Part shown: in pieces, positions 33,577-45,354 of the stretch | Layout: each line of letters starts with the position of its first letter | Position numbering within the stretch: position 1 is the stretch's first letter | Origin: Papaver somniferum | Lineage: Eukaryota; Streptophyta; Magnoliopsida; Ranunculales; Papaveraceae | NCBI RefSeq assembly: GCF_003573695.1 | Contig: NC_039368.1 | Location: forward strand, 13,830,360 to 13,894,359 | Reading direction: 5' to 3' | DNA length: 64,000 bases | Notes under the pieces: generated by a model | Told to the model about the DNA's origin: nothing | What the model saw: only the letters and a program-made list of their open reading frames with translations | The model's database searches: none | Program-made: the position numbers and the translations under genes

Positions 33577-35081
33577 CTAGAAACGATCTTTTTTGTGTAG
33601 TCTTCTGGACTTGGCTTGGTACTGCATGATGTCTTGGATGAGGAGTGTCATGTTGTTGTAAGATGACCCCCCTTCTTCCATTGCCTCCTTTTCTTTCTTT
33701 CCAAAATCTCTTACTTTTCTTCTTCCATCTTCTCCTTCTTTGCCCTCTTGCATTATTTTCTTCACTGCCTTCCCCACATCTCCCTTCTTCTTGGCTGACC
33801 CTAGGACCATCTTCTCTTTCTCAGCCAATTTTATATCACTGGCAAGAACATCGTCCACTCCCACCTTCACTCCTATATCCAGAACTTGTACAATCAGTTT
33901 TTCATTAAAGAATTGCTCTGCGCCGGTAGGCCAAGCTATCAATGGCACACCTGCACAAACTCCTTCCATTACCGAATTCCAACCACAATGCGTTAAGAAT
34001 CCTCCTATTGATCTGTGTGGCAGAATTAGTATTTGCGGCGCCCAGCCCTTAATCACTAGTCCTCTATCTTTGTTCCTCTCCTCGAATTTCTCTTCGAGCA
34101 ACCAACTTTCTAACTCTGGATGCCTCTCTCCACCTCTAACCACCCAAACAAATGGACATTTTGATGCTTCCAAACCCAAGGCAAGCTCAATCATTTCTGA
34201 CGATGATAAGGCACATAAACTTCCATAGCAAGCATAGACAACTGAGCATGGGTCTCTGGAATCCAGCCACTTCAGACATTGGTTTTCATCTATGGAGGTC
34301 TTGTTACCTCTTTCGGCCTTGTCTAATATCCCCTTGTTACATAGAGATACTGGACCAATGCACCACACTTTTCCGAATTGGCTTTTTGATACTCTTCCTC
34401 ATATATAGTCTCCAATTCCTGGAAACTATTCACCACCACACCATATGCCGTTAGCTCAGCCTTTCTAATTTGATCACAAAAACCTTTTAAATCCTCTGAA
34501 CTTGAATACAAGGTTCTTGGTAACATTGCTTTTGTGACTTGGATTCGGTCGGGCAAGCCTGGCACGTCGAAGAGGTCTGACAGACTTAGAGTAGAGCTAT
34601 CTAGAGTTTTGGATTGGAGAATGTTGTGGGAGCATAGCTGATAAAAACAACTAGTGCCATAGAAATGGTTCTTGGCCGTCCACGGGAAAGCCATATCTGA
34701 AACAATGCAGCAAGGCAAAGGCTCCAGATCTACAAATGCCTGTTCAAATGGTTCCGGTAAAGAAGTGGCGGCGTTAAGGAATTTAATTGCCCATTCTGGC
34801 GAAGGGAGAGCATCAATGTTCTCGCATCCTTCAGGTAATCCTGTTTTCTCAGCAGATGGAAATGGAAGAATAAGAAGCCGAATAGGAAGGCCAGATTCAA
34901 CAGAACGATCAACTACACTTTTGAATCTTAAAGAGTTGGCAGGTGTAGTAACTATAGTGATGATAATGCCGTGCCCAGCAAAGAGTCTAGCTATGTCTAT
35001 CATAGGGATCATGTGACCTTGTTGCATGAGAGGAAACAAAACGAAATGTAGCTTATGATGATGATTTTCTGAAGAAGCCAT
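33577..35081 (-). pseudogene. UGT73-like UDP-glycosyltransferase, single frameshift
   Basis: The start is ATG 35081 (MASSENHHHKLHFVLFPLMQ). The N-terminal half has the acceptor-side motif QQGHMIPMIDIA with the catalytic-type His, and IVTTPANSLRFK. The frame breaks at 34369-34372, a run of four Ts on the plus strand that is one base short. The other half continues with the UGT73C-like WCIGPVSLCNKG, then YACYGSL and a full PSPG sugar-donor box (WAPQILILPHRSIGGFLTHC ... EQFFNEK). Total length would be about 495 aa, normal for the family and intronless as usual. These enzymes transfer glucose to small molecules in the cytosol. A homopolymer sequencing error is as likely as true loss. Confidence 0.88.
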
Positions 35082-35531
35082 GGAAACTAATCTCAGATAA
35101 CTTCACTCTTCCAGACAAACTGAAACTTGAAGACCTCAGAGATGTTTTGGAATAAAATATAACATATACTTGAATCTCAAGTCCTTTTTATATTTTTAAG
35201 TTCTTTAAATTTGTTTTGTTTGCCGAGTTGGGTGATGTAAGCTCAGACGTCAATTCTAGCTCTAGTCATCAACACGTGTTGTAGGGCAAACCTTAAGATA
35301 TTATTGTGGAACTAGTTCCACATGGAAGTGGCTACGGCCTCACATGGAATTGATCTACAATGTGAAGACAATCAGACATTAACTTGCTTATGCACAGTAA
35401 AAAGTAGGGAGCTGTCGGGTGATTTTTTCAAACCATAATTGATTAGAGATTAAGAGGCCATGTTGCAACTGCTAAAAGAACAATCATTAATATTTACATT
35501 TGTACTTTTATTTAAGTATTACTGGTAAGTT
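35082..35531 (-). promoter_or_regulatory. UGT promoter region and DDL downstream flank
   Basis: 450 bp without a gene. On the minus strand a TATA box, TATAAAAAG, lies at 35184-35192, about 105 bp upstream of the UGT start codon. The part next to 35531 is the 3' flank of DDL. Nothing else is recognised. Confidence 0.5.
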
Positions 35532-38500
35532 CTAGTTACTAGATCTTTCAGAAGCCAAATCGAGCAGTGCACGGAAGAAATCTTGGGGATACATTGGAGG
35601 TTCCTCTACAAGTGCCTGAAACATTAAATGGATTTTAAAAGAGTGAGGTACTACGTAAGTAGATTTACTTCTGGACGAGTTTTGATATATTACCTGATGA
35701 ATCAAGACTGTCGAAGGAGTCATTCCAGGTACAGTGTTAACTTCTATAATCAAGACCTGCATATTGTATTAACCATAAAAAAAGCTTTACAGTGTCGGTA
35801 TTTCTAAGCAGCAGAACAGGAAAAGTTGCAAATAAGGATTGAATATTATGTAATTCCCCACATATCATCATTGTTAAAAAGACGAGTGAGGGATCAATAT
35901 TTTACAAATAAATAGAGGAAGTCAGAATGGCCTTAGAAAATGAGGGAGAAATTTCAAATTTCTGAAAATAAAATATCAGGAAAGGATGAAGACAGGGAAG
36001 AGAAAGCAAAGCAAAGCAAGTCCATTTGGGTAGGGCAAGAAGTACAGCGCTGCAGGCCATATAACTAGTAGATTTTTTCAAACCATTAAGAACCAATGGG
36101 TGGAAAGTGGGGTCTTGACTCTTGATTCCACATACTCAAGTGAAACATTGTTTTTTTTTGTTCTGATTTAGAAATGATTGGCCCAATATAATTTCTTTTT
36201 TGTAAGGTGACCATAAGGAAAATTGAAACATGACTTCAGAGGAAAAATATTTCTAACTGAAGAAAGCAGACTTGTACTTGTTAAATAAATAGCAAAGAGA
36301 ATCGATGAAGTTTTCCAGGATGATTATTCGATGACGTACCTCTCCACTGTCTACATTAACAAATGCGTCAATACGCGAAAATCCTTCTAATCCGAGAGTA
36401 TTAGCAATGATTTCAATACACCGTTTACATTTCTCCAACGCCTCTTCACTGTTCAGAAAAGAAAAGATTACAGGATGTTAACTGCTCTACAAAAGATAAG
36501 GCATAGTTCAACCATTATGAAAGAAATGGAACAATCTTTAATGAGAGTAGTGTGATTTTGTGAAACTGTTGCAGTTTTCCTCTGCTGAGCGTATACATGT
36601 AACTTCATATCAAGAGAAAAACATAGTATGCAGAGCGAGGTACTAATGTTCCAAGGGATGAGGTCTCTCTGAACAAACCTAATTATTGAAGATGGTGGTG
36701 GAGTGAGATTGATGCCAGTTCCACCTGTTTAAAGACAAAATGATCAGTATCTATATGATCTAACATGGACAAATACCTAATCAAGATTCTCTTATGGACA
36801 ATAATTTTCATAAGAAAAACAGATGCGTGTAGTCACAAACCTTGGAACTTTTCCTCGAGCGATAATATATCACCAGATTCCTTAACCGTGACACTAGGAC
36901 TCAGCGAGTGCAGCTCTCCTCGTTTGCCCACAACTCCAACAGTAATTTCAACCCATCTACTACGACCTTCCCATAACAAGCCATTTGAATTTGCTTTCGT
37001 GGATTTTGAAGAGAAAATGATGGGATCTGTCTCAATGAAAGGTTCAAATAATAATTGTTCAGGAGGAGGGTTTGGCATCTCAATTACTCCATGTGCCTGA
37101 GAATGAAAACAAGCTTCAGTATCTGAAATTGACCACAGACTAATCATCTCGCACATATAATACAGCTTCAGAATACAGATTACTGTACAGTTGAGAAACA
37201 ATGCTACTGAATGAAAGTATTTCGAAATGAAAATGACACGAAAATTGTTGAGAAACAATGTTACTGAATGAAGTATTCGGAAATGAAAATGACACGAAAA
37301 TTATAAAAAACTGTCCATACCTTTGACAAACTGTTGGAAGGAAGCCGTGGAAAGCAGTTGCGCAATGCATTGACATAGACTGCCAGATCCTCTGGACAAC
37401 TACGCAAATAACACAACATCAACATATTAACTTAGAAGTACTTGATGGAATTTGAAAATGAAGTCAGGATACTAATATGCCATAATCTTGCAACTCCAGT
37501 GGAGCATCCATCTTGACCTGGTTTCACACATAATGTTTCAGAATTAAGCTTTGTGGTCAAATCATGCCAAACACCATTGATGGGCTTGTTTATTAGCTCC
37601 TCTTTGCTGCGTACATCCTTGTGTATTGTCAGCACTCCCCAGTTTTCAAGCTATACGGTAGACTCAGAAGATCATAAGCACTAATTAAGTTCAACTAGAA
37701 GGATGCCAAAACAAAAAAAAAACGAATTAAGACATATGTGAAACAAGTTACAGTCTATATCTCAAGGAATATGGCACATATTATCATACATTGCCAACAG
37801 CAAGAGAAGTTGCCACTTTATCCATACAAGTTTTTGATGCTATTACACCAGGACCTGCAGCATATAATGTTGAACAATAATATTATTGGGTTTGGTGTAA
37901 CTCATAGCATCACAGAAACAACTTTTGGACAAGCGAAAACCTGTATATGGAACTCCTTCAGCCTCTAACAACCTTTGGAGGGTACCGTCCTCGCCAATAC
38001 CTCCATGTACTGAAAAGAAAAGCAGTAAACCTATTACTTACCATGTTTTGTATGTTTCTATTCCCAGAGCTATTCCAGGAGGCTAAGTTCCTTCTAAACA
38101 TACAGATCAAGTAAAAGGGAAATGGGAGAACCCATTCATCATCTCCTGAGGTCTCATTGCAGATCATTTTTCAATCAAATATAAACAAGATATGTTACAA
38201 GGTATATTGAGTTTATACATCTGAAAGTGTACACCGATTTATTTCCAGTAAGAAAAGAAAGAGAATAAGCTGTTTGAAATTTCAAAGTATATGTTGTTCA
38301 AATAAGTCCCACAAGTCTGCAGTGATGAACACTTTTACAGAGGAAAAGCTATAAATTAACAACACATGTAATATGCTCCAGAAATCTACCTGCAATGAAG
38401 ACTGTTGCTTCAACCTCCTTAGCAAGTTTGATCCATTGCTCCAGCGAATATTTTGTAGGACGAACATCAGAAATATCAAACCCCTTGAACCAGGTCTGTT

Positions 38501-41500
38501 TATTCAGCCCTTCCATTATATCCATGATTACTATGTTTCGTAGTTGAGTCGTGAACGCAGCTCTAGCTGGTTCAATAGCTTCTACGCATGCATCTAAAAC
38601 TTCTTCCGTCGTGTGACGCAGAACTAGAGAATACCTGTGGCCAAAGAACAATATGTTTCAAAGTGAAAATTATAAATAATATTTCATGGAAACAGGATAC
38701 ACTATACGATGTATATTTCAACATGCGATTCGGCATTGTTGGATATTACCGGTTAGTATTTTTGAAAATAACAATAGGAATATAATATCTACCAAAATAT
38801 GACACTGATAGATATCATCGATGCACAACACTTACGGTAAAGTCCAAACTGTTTTGGAGAAGACATCATATTCCTTATGGTTGTTCACATCAGATAAATA
38901 ATCATTTGCAGGGGCAAGCATACATGGGGTCACTTCGAGCTGCAGCCAGAATAAAAGATAACATCGAGATAAATCACTTCATTAAATAAACATCCAATTA
39001 AACCAAAAGGTGGGATTTGTAGTACAGTAATGTAAAACTGCGTGAAGGGAATACCACCCTAAATAATAAGGAAACAATAGCTCCTACTTCTAAGATAAAC
39101 ACAAGAGTTCAATAAAATTTATAAGGGAGGATCATCCAAACACAACCTTCAACTCGAAATTGAATATACCGTTGACAGTTTGGAGTTACATGGTAAGAAA
39201 ATACACGTGCTAAGAAAGACAACTCTAACAAGATACATCCAAAACAGTACAAAAGAATCTTTCATAATAGACTAACATATCAAGTTTGATAGATGTAGAA
39301 CAAGGTATGTTGTGGCACTTACATCATCAAAAGCTTGCAAGTTAAGCCACACATTCGTTCCACTCATCAGAGATACTTGGCGCTCTGAAGTTTCTCCACC
39401 GAACATGACAAACACTTTGCGAATGCCTTTGCCTTCAGAAAATGCACCGGTCTTTTCGGGTGGATTTTGGTTGCCCATGTAATGCATTTGATGCATTGTT
39501 ACACGAAGAAAGAGATGGAAATCGCAAACAAGCACGTTGTATAACAGTTCGAAGGATGTTTGAATGGGAGAATCCAACCTGGAAAAAAGGGAAATTCCAG
39601 ACTAGCAACATCAGTTTCTCTAATTTGACTAATAATTCAAGAGACGAAAAGAAAACAGAAGAAAAGAGAAGACCTTTGAAGCTTGCTGAAACAGAAAACT
39701 GGTCTGCTCCATTCCACTAATCTGTTTCAATAGGAAAACAACAAGCAACAACAAAAAGGGAATAACAGGATATAAGTAACACAAATACATTATAGCACAT
39801 GAACCAGGAAAGAAATACAGATGACAGAAATTCATCGTACCAGGTTGATATCAGTAAAAACGATAATACCAGATTTACTCCTTCCAAACTTATTATCATT
39901 CTCCACTGATGAAGATAAATGTGAAGATGGTAGAAACCAACCATCAATCCGTGCAAAATCCCGCAGGCCAAACCTTTTAAATAATAAAGATGCCCCTTCT
40001 CTAATCATTTCAATGACATCAGTGGGGAAGCGAGGTGGCGTGTGATATGCAACCTGTGGAGAAAAAATTCTTAGAAACAGACATCCGAATCCAGGAATAT
40101 ACGCAATGAAAGGCACGAAATCATGTCGGTGATGTGGGAGGAGGCCTCCATAGTTTTCTCTTCTGCGGGACAAACCTTAAGCTACAGTGAGTGAACAGTT
40201 TAGTTATTAGACGATGGCAGATATATGCCCAGATCCTTATAAAGCACCTGGTGAAATAGCAAAAGAACTACCAAAATAGCAACCAAACGGCAACGCATGT
40301 ACCATACTGAAGGTTAGTCATTGCTACCTGTGCAGTAACAGACTAGACACAAATGTTGATGTACCATATACGTATTATTGCATGTTGTCCACAATAAACC
40401 AAAACAGTTAAATCCATTTATATCAAATAAATATATAAAAGACAAAAGTCGGCAGCAATCAAGACATAAACCATGAGTTGTTTTCCAAAAGCCTTCTAGT
40501 TAAAATTATATGAAATTTATATATTGCACGAGCATAATATAACACCTGTCGTGTTGGAAGATACTTCCTCCGGTAATTAAATATGGCATCTTTCTCTCCA
40601 CCATCAGCACTTTCATGGAATTGAAGCTCCACCTACCCATTGATAGTAGAGAATTAAACTGATGTCAATTAATTAATCAATTGTCGATATATAATTATCA
40701 TGACCAGTCAATACAAATTTACAGGATGTCATCAGAAATGTTGATATTTGATGCACATGTTCACGTAGAAACTGTTACGGGTCAATAATTAGATATATGT
40801 AGGAACGAGGACAAGATATTGTTTGATATGCTAGTTAAATTGTACTTCAAGCATTACTTTCACCCAGAAAAATAATAATGAAACTAAGCTACCATTGAAA
40901 GCATGCATGATAGACTCACACTGTACATGTTGACAAAGGAATTATTCACATTTCCTTAAACAGGAGGTCTTTAGATCAATAATACAATCATTTCAAGTTT
41001 TCAACAATTTTCTACAAGATGTCCAAATGAACAAAGATGTATACACTAAACATGATCACTGCAGAAAGAATCCAAGCGTACAAGTATTATACGTAAAGGA
41101 ATGTAGTGGACGACAAAATAGAAAATCTATTGCCTATCAGGTACACACATATTCCTACCATGTGCTTTGAGTTTATTACGAGTATCTCTTTTATGAAAAT
41201 TTACAAATAATGTAATAAAGAAGCAGGATGTAGGAGAACACGCAACACATTAAACATAAATAATTTGAACATACGATATTTTGCTATCCACTGTTACTAT
41301 TTCCTTCTGAACTCCACAAATATGTGCAAGTACAACCATGAAGGGAATCACTAGAAAACTTTGTTTCAAGAGAGCTAGCTTGAACAACTTAAGGAATTTT
41401 ACAGACCTCAGTTGGAAGGAGAGCTACAGGATGACAATCAAACCCCGACCCGACATCAAGAACAATTGATGTGAATTCAATTCCTCCATCAAGAAAAACT

Positions 41501-43451
41501 TCAACAAGGACTCTGTCATCGATTCCCTGATGATTATAGAATAAACTAGTAAAACAAAGACTACTTTTCATAAAGGTTAGCTTCGGGAAATATCAGATTT
41601 ACATCATTCACTTGAAACCAGATTACCTCCGAAATAATGCCCTTAGCTTTTTTCAGGGAGTCCTCGACACCATAGGCAATGGTTACACCAATGCTAGACC
41701 CTGCCCTGGCTGGTTTTACCTGAATTACATGGGGAGAGAAGAAGCACAGTTAAACAGGCTCCACGATAAAAATATCACTTAGTACGTTTTCAATCTGTAA
41801 TAGGCAACAACGCCTATAAGGTGAGCCTTACCACAACTTTCCCGGAGTCACTATTTATCTGATTGGTTTCAAACCACTTCATTAGCTTTGCTTTATCGAA
41901 TCCGCATTCCTGATTACAACAAAGAACATATTAGCAAGAGCTGACGCAACAAATTAATCTAAATATTCACCATAAGAAAATTGAGCCATACCTCCACGAG
42001 AAAACTAGGTACCGTGACAAATCCTTGCCTCTTGAGTTCCAATGAAGCATCATACTGCCAGTTTATCAGAGGAACAGGAAAAGAAGAATGAAAGTGAGAA
42101 AGAAATATATATCAGATCCATAGAAAGGAACACTAATGTGTAATTTCAATAACAAAGAGATGCAAAGATGCCAGCACTGATTCAGCAAAATCCAAGTTTC
42201 AGGAACCAGCAAATCGCGTTATATCTATTACCTAGTAGACAGTATAAAAGAAATCTTTGATATCCAAACACCTTTTGTAACTGAGTCTCTTCTCATCAAG
42301 ATCTTGTGATGCCCCATTAGTAAATGCACATGATATGTAGCGATTTTTTGTGGAAAATCACATTTTTACCTTGTCAAAGGCTTGGCGACATTCATTTGAT
42401 GCTGTTCCAACAAACGGAACATTCGCTTTCTCCAACAGCTCCTGCAAAACACCCTAATTAGTATACGAATTATCTAAGCTTGAATCATCTTAGAGAAGAA
42501 ACATCTTAATACATTTTCCAAACGTCCGTCATACAAACCTGTATGCCTCCATCTTCACCAAAACGACCATGAATCACTGGGAATACTATATCTACAGAAG
42601 AAGCAAGATGTTCTGCAAATTCAGATAAAGACTCGAAACCTTGGGCAAGGCTGCAAAGCAACACAAGTAGCAGCAATTAAGTCAAAAATTAGTTTTCAAA
42701 TTTTTGACAACATAAGCACAATTTGATATCTTAACGGCTAACCTTTCGAGTTTAAAGTCGAAATCTGCCGGAGTATTTGAGTACATCTGCACCAAAGTGT
42801 CACACAAGAATAAAAACATCAACAATCAAAGTAACAAACAAGAGTCTCAAATTCAATGAATTGCTCCAAATTAGTTTCTTGGAGTAGCTAAATTAAACAT
42901 TTATTCTTATATCTTCAAAAATGCTCATACACTTTAAATTCTTTAGTGGCTAGCTTATGATGATTACCTGAGCAGTCGATATGGCATACGCATTAAGATT
43001 TGTGTCGATATAATAGCAACTGACATGCAAATCATCTCCCTATAATCACACAATTCAATCATGTTTAACAAAATTATCCAACGAAAATTAAACAAACACT
43101 AAATAAAATATAAGTAACTAGTACCTGTATATGATCAAGCACTGATCTAGCAGAATTAAGTGAAATCCCACGCTCAGCTGAGGGTCCACAAATGATCCCA
43201 ACTTTTAGAATCCCATCCTTCTGATTCCCTTTACTTTCAATAGTCGAATCATGAATAATTTCTACTATGCTAGCTTTTGGAATTTGAGCTCTGAAATTCC
43301 GGTCTAAATTTGATGATGAGTTCTTCTTCAGAAGTAATTTTGGAGAAGATGAAGAAACAAAACTCTGGTGTATAATACAATTAGACTCGGATTATCTAGA
43401 GACAGTTTTATGTAAACCGTACACAGGTGAAGCTTGAGTAATAGACGCCAT
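35532..43451 (-). CDS. DDL: Plant D-alanine--D-alanine ligase, two tandem ligase modules, 24 exons
   Basis: Exons from the start: 43451-43125, 43039-42968, 42786-42743, 42650-42539, 42441-42370, 42054-41992, 41909-41832, 41719-41627, 41526-41407, 40632-40546, 40053-39841, 39721-39674, 39578-39323, 38939-38836, 38634-38390, 38009-37941, 37854-37790, 37650-37481, 37399-37321, 37096-36841, 36724-36679, 36448-36340, 35756-35694, 35615-35532. Junction phases fit throughout except exon 13. The product, about 957 aa, has a Ser-rich transit-like N terminus and two ATP-grasp ligase halves. The first has IHGRFGEDGGIQ, KPARAGSSIGV and a degenerate DINLISGMEQT end. The second has FGGETSERQVSLMSGTN, VHGGIGEDGTLQ, KPGQDGCSTG and EVNTVPGMT. 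The family joins two D-alanines for plastid peptidoglycan-type chemistry. Oddities: TAA at codon 20, one extra base in exon 13, and a GC donor after exon 18. The locus is certain; whether it is functional is not. Confidence 0.88.
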
Positions 43452-43940
43452 TGAAGAAGAACTCTACAGATTTATTTTTTTTTTTGGTTTTAGGAGTTGA
43501 GTTAGGGACTCACAGTCACACTTGAGTGAGTGAGATCCTTGTTTTTGACGATGTGATTTGATTAGTAATAAATAAACGACCCGATTTTGTAGGAACTCAG
43601 TTAAACCGTAGTTGATGCGAGGACGGCAGAAACAAATTCAGCGGCCAAGCATGGAGATGAATCTTTGAAATCATTTTGATAATTATATCTATAAATAAGA
43701 CAGCTTAACCTACGGTTTTTGTTTAGAGGGGACAAAACAAAAGTTAAGGTTAGGTGAACAAGTTAAGAAAAATGAGGTTTGGATGTTGAGTTGATGCGAT
43801 CAGCGAGAATAGAAAGATCACGAGTGTGAAATGACAGCACCATCAGTTGTGTTCACGTTTTAGGCAGTTTATTAGCGGCCGTTTCTTTAGTTGGACCAGA
43901 TGAGACCCACTGTTACCGGACGAAAATAAAAAAAGAACGG
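43452..43940 (-). other. DDL upstream region
   Basis: About 490 bp between the DDL start and tRNA-Ala. It is AT-rich on the DDL side, with a T run on the plus strand at about 43472-43485. No clear TATA box could be assigned and no other gene is seen. Confidence 0.4.
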
Positions 43941-43947
43941 AAAAAAA
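43941..43947 (-). terminator. Pol III terminator of tRNA-Ala
   Basis: Seven Ts on the minus strand directly after the tRNA 3' end, with another T run about 8 bp on. This is a standard RNA polymerase III stop. Confidence 0.85.
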
Positions 43948-44020
43948 TGGAGATGCGGGGTATCGATCCCCGTACCTCTCGCATGCTAAGCGAGCGCTCT
44001 ACCATCTGAGCTACATCCCC
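43948..44020 (-). tRNA. tRNA-Ala (anticodon AGC)
   Basis: A 73-nt cloverleaf without intron. The acceptor arm GGGGATG pairs with CATCTCC (one G-T pair) and the D arm is GCTC/GAGC. The anticodon stem CTCGC/GCGAG encloses TTAGCAT, with anticodon AGC read as inosine-GC in the mature tRNA. The T arm CGGGG/CCCCG encloses ATCGATA, and the discriminator base is A. The internal A box (TAGCTCAGATGG) and B box (GGGGATCGATACC region) support transcription. The eukaryotic form and T-run terminator point to a nuclear gene. Confidence 0.97.
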
Positions 44021-44103
44021 GAGATGCCTTCTTTCTAAGCTTAATTGCATAAACCTCTTGCACCAGGTCTTGCAATGTTATCACCTAGTTACTTTTATTT
44101 GAA

Positions 44104-45014
44104 GAGGGAGGATCAGGTGACAGCCCCTACATATGACAAAGCTTAACAAGTAGCTATGATCGTTGGATGTTAATTTATAAACAGACTAGAAAAAACTCGG
44201 TATCCGGTTGAATTTTCATATAAAATTTTTCTTTCTTTTAGGTGATTTAGTCTCTCGTGTCGTGCTCGTCTCGATTCTTTCATTTCACTCTTCGATAAAA
44301 CAAATGTGGCAAAAACCAATTTAGCTCACAAGCATTCCCCCCCCCCCCCCGAATCTTAACTACCAGAGGTAAAATGCGCTTAAGAAATCTCACTTTGCTC
44401 TCTAGGGTTTTATTCCCTTCACACAACAATTTTTTCTATTTTAATTTTTGTAATTGTGTTCATCTTTCCCAAATTACAATAACTTTTCATTCTATAATAG
44501 GACTGATTTTTATATGTCGATTTGTACGGAAACACTGATATGAGTAATTTGGTGTGAAACAAATAATTAATGGAACTTTCGAAGGCAATTACAATATCAA
44601 TCGAATTTAATCTCGTCACTGATGTAAGATCACCAATGGATAATTCAAATTACTAACTAGAGAAATCTATTTAGGTATCAGATCTTGTAATACCACCTGA
44701 TTTTTCATCCATAAAAAGAAACATAATCAATCCCATCTATACGGCTGAGGATCTAGGAGAAATATGATTGAAATAGAATTTTGAGTTAAATCAGCTCTGC
44801 AAGTACTTGTTTTATCTAAAAACGAAAGATAAACACTAACACAAATGGAAGACTGGAGGGACAAATACTAATAGTCGGGTCCCAGGTTTCTTGAAATTCA
44901 TCAAATGTATTATTATATCCTTGAAAATCTGGTTCGTTGATATATTGGCATCCAACGATTACAACTTCTTGTTAAACCTTGTCATAAATAAAGACTGTCA
45001 CCCGATCCTCCCTC
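44104..45014. mobile_element. Non-autonomous Mutator-like element with long terminal inverted repeats
   Basis: An identical 9-bp TTATTTGAA flanks it (44095-44103 and 45015-45023), the Mutator target size. Both ends begin GAGGGAGGATC and continue as inverted repeats of about 70 bp (GGTGACAG, ATGACAA, TTAACAAG, ATCGTTGGATG shared). No transposase is encoded in the 911 bp. The interior contains a run of 14 Cs (44337-44350) and a 5' UTR-like CTCTAGGGTTTTATTCC at about 44400. A captured gene piece (Pack-MULE) is possible but unproven. Confidence 0.85.
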
Positions 45015-45128
45015 TTATTTGAAAGTGCTGGATATCTTTATATTATCTTATTCTTTAGAAATGTTTCTTTGTCACGTCATTATCGTTAGGTCTTATTGAT
45101 CTTATTATCTAGGATTTTCTTTTCAATA

Positions 45129-45295
45129 ATGCTACATTCACCGGGGCATGAATCCCGTGAATGTCACCGCAAGACACAACAAAATGAGGGAACCATAGTG
45201 GGACACATAGCCCACCCCCCTGCAAGCTCCAGTGGGTCCCAGGGGATGTGAGACGCGGTGACTCTCACGGTGCCCAGCCCCGGTATGTGTAGCAT
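45129..45295. mobile_element. Small GC-rich foldback element (MITE-like)
   Basis: A 167-bp block with terminal inverted repeats of about 43 bp. Both ends read inwards as ATGCTACA, then ACCGGGGC, then TCACCGC. It is far more GC-rich than its surroundings. It has no coding capacity, and no convincing target duplication was found, so the superfamily is open. It sits inside the LTR-like sequence that precedes a copia primer site at about 45355. Confidence 0.65.
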
Positions 45296-45354
45296 CACTC
45301 TTTTCTTTTTCAGAAATCATTTAACATTGGTAATATTTTTATCTTTTATTATAC

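Noticed and set aside
35532..43451. Bacterial contamination or recent transfer as the source of the D-Ala-D-Ala ligase
   Set aside because: The gene has 24 exons with plant-type introns and the double-module architecture known from plant DDL, so it is a resident nuclear gene.
45138..45320. 60-codon minus-strand frame
   Set aside because: It arises from the GC-rich foldback element and has no start context or homology.
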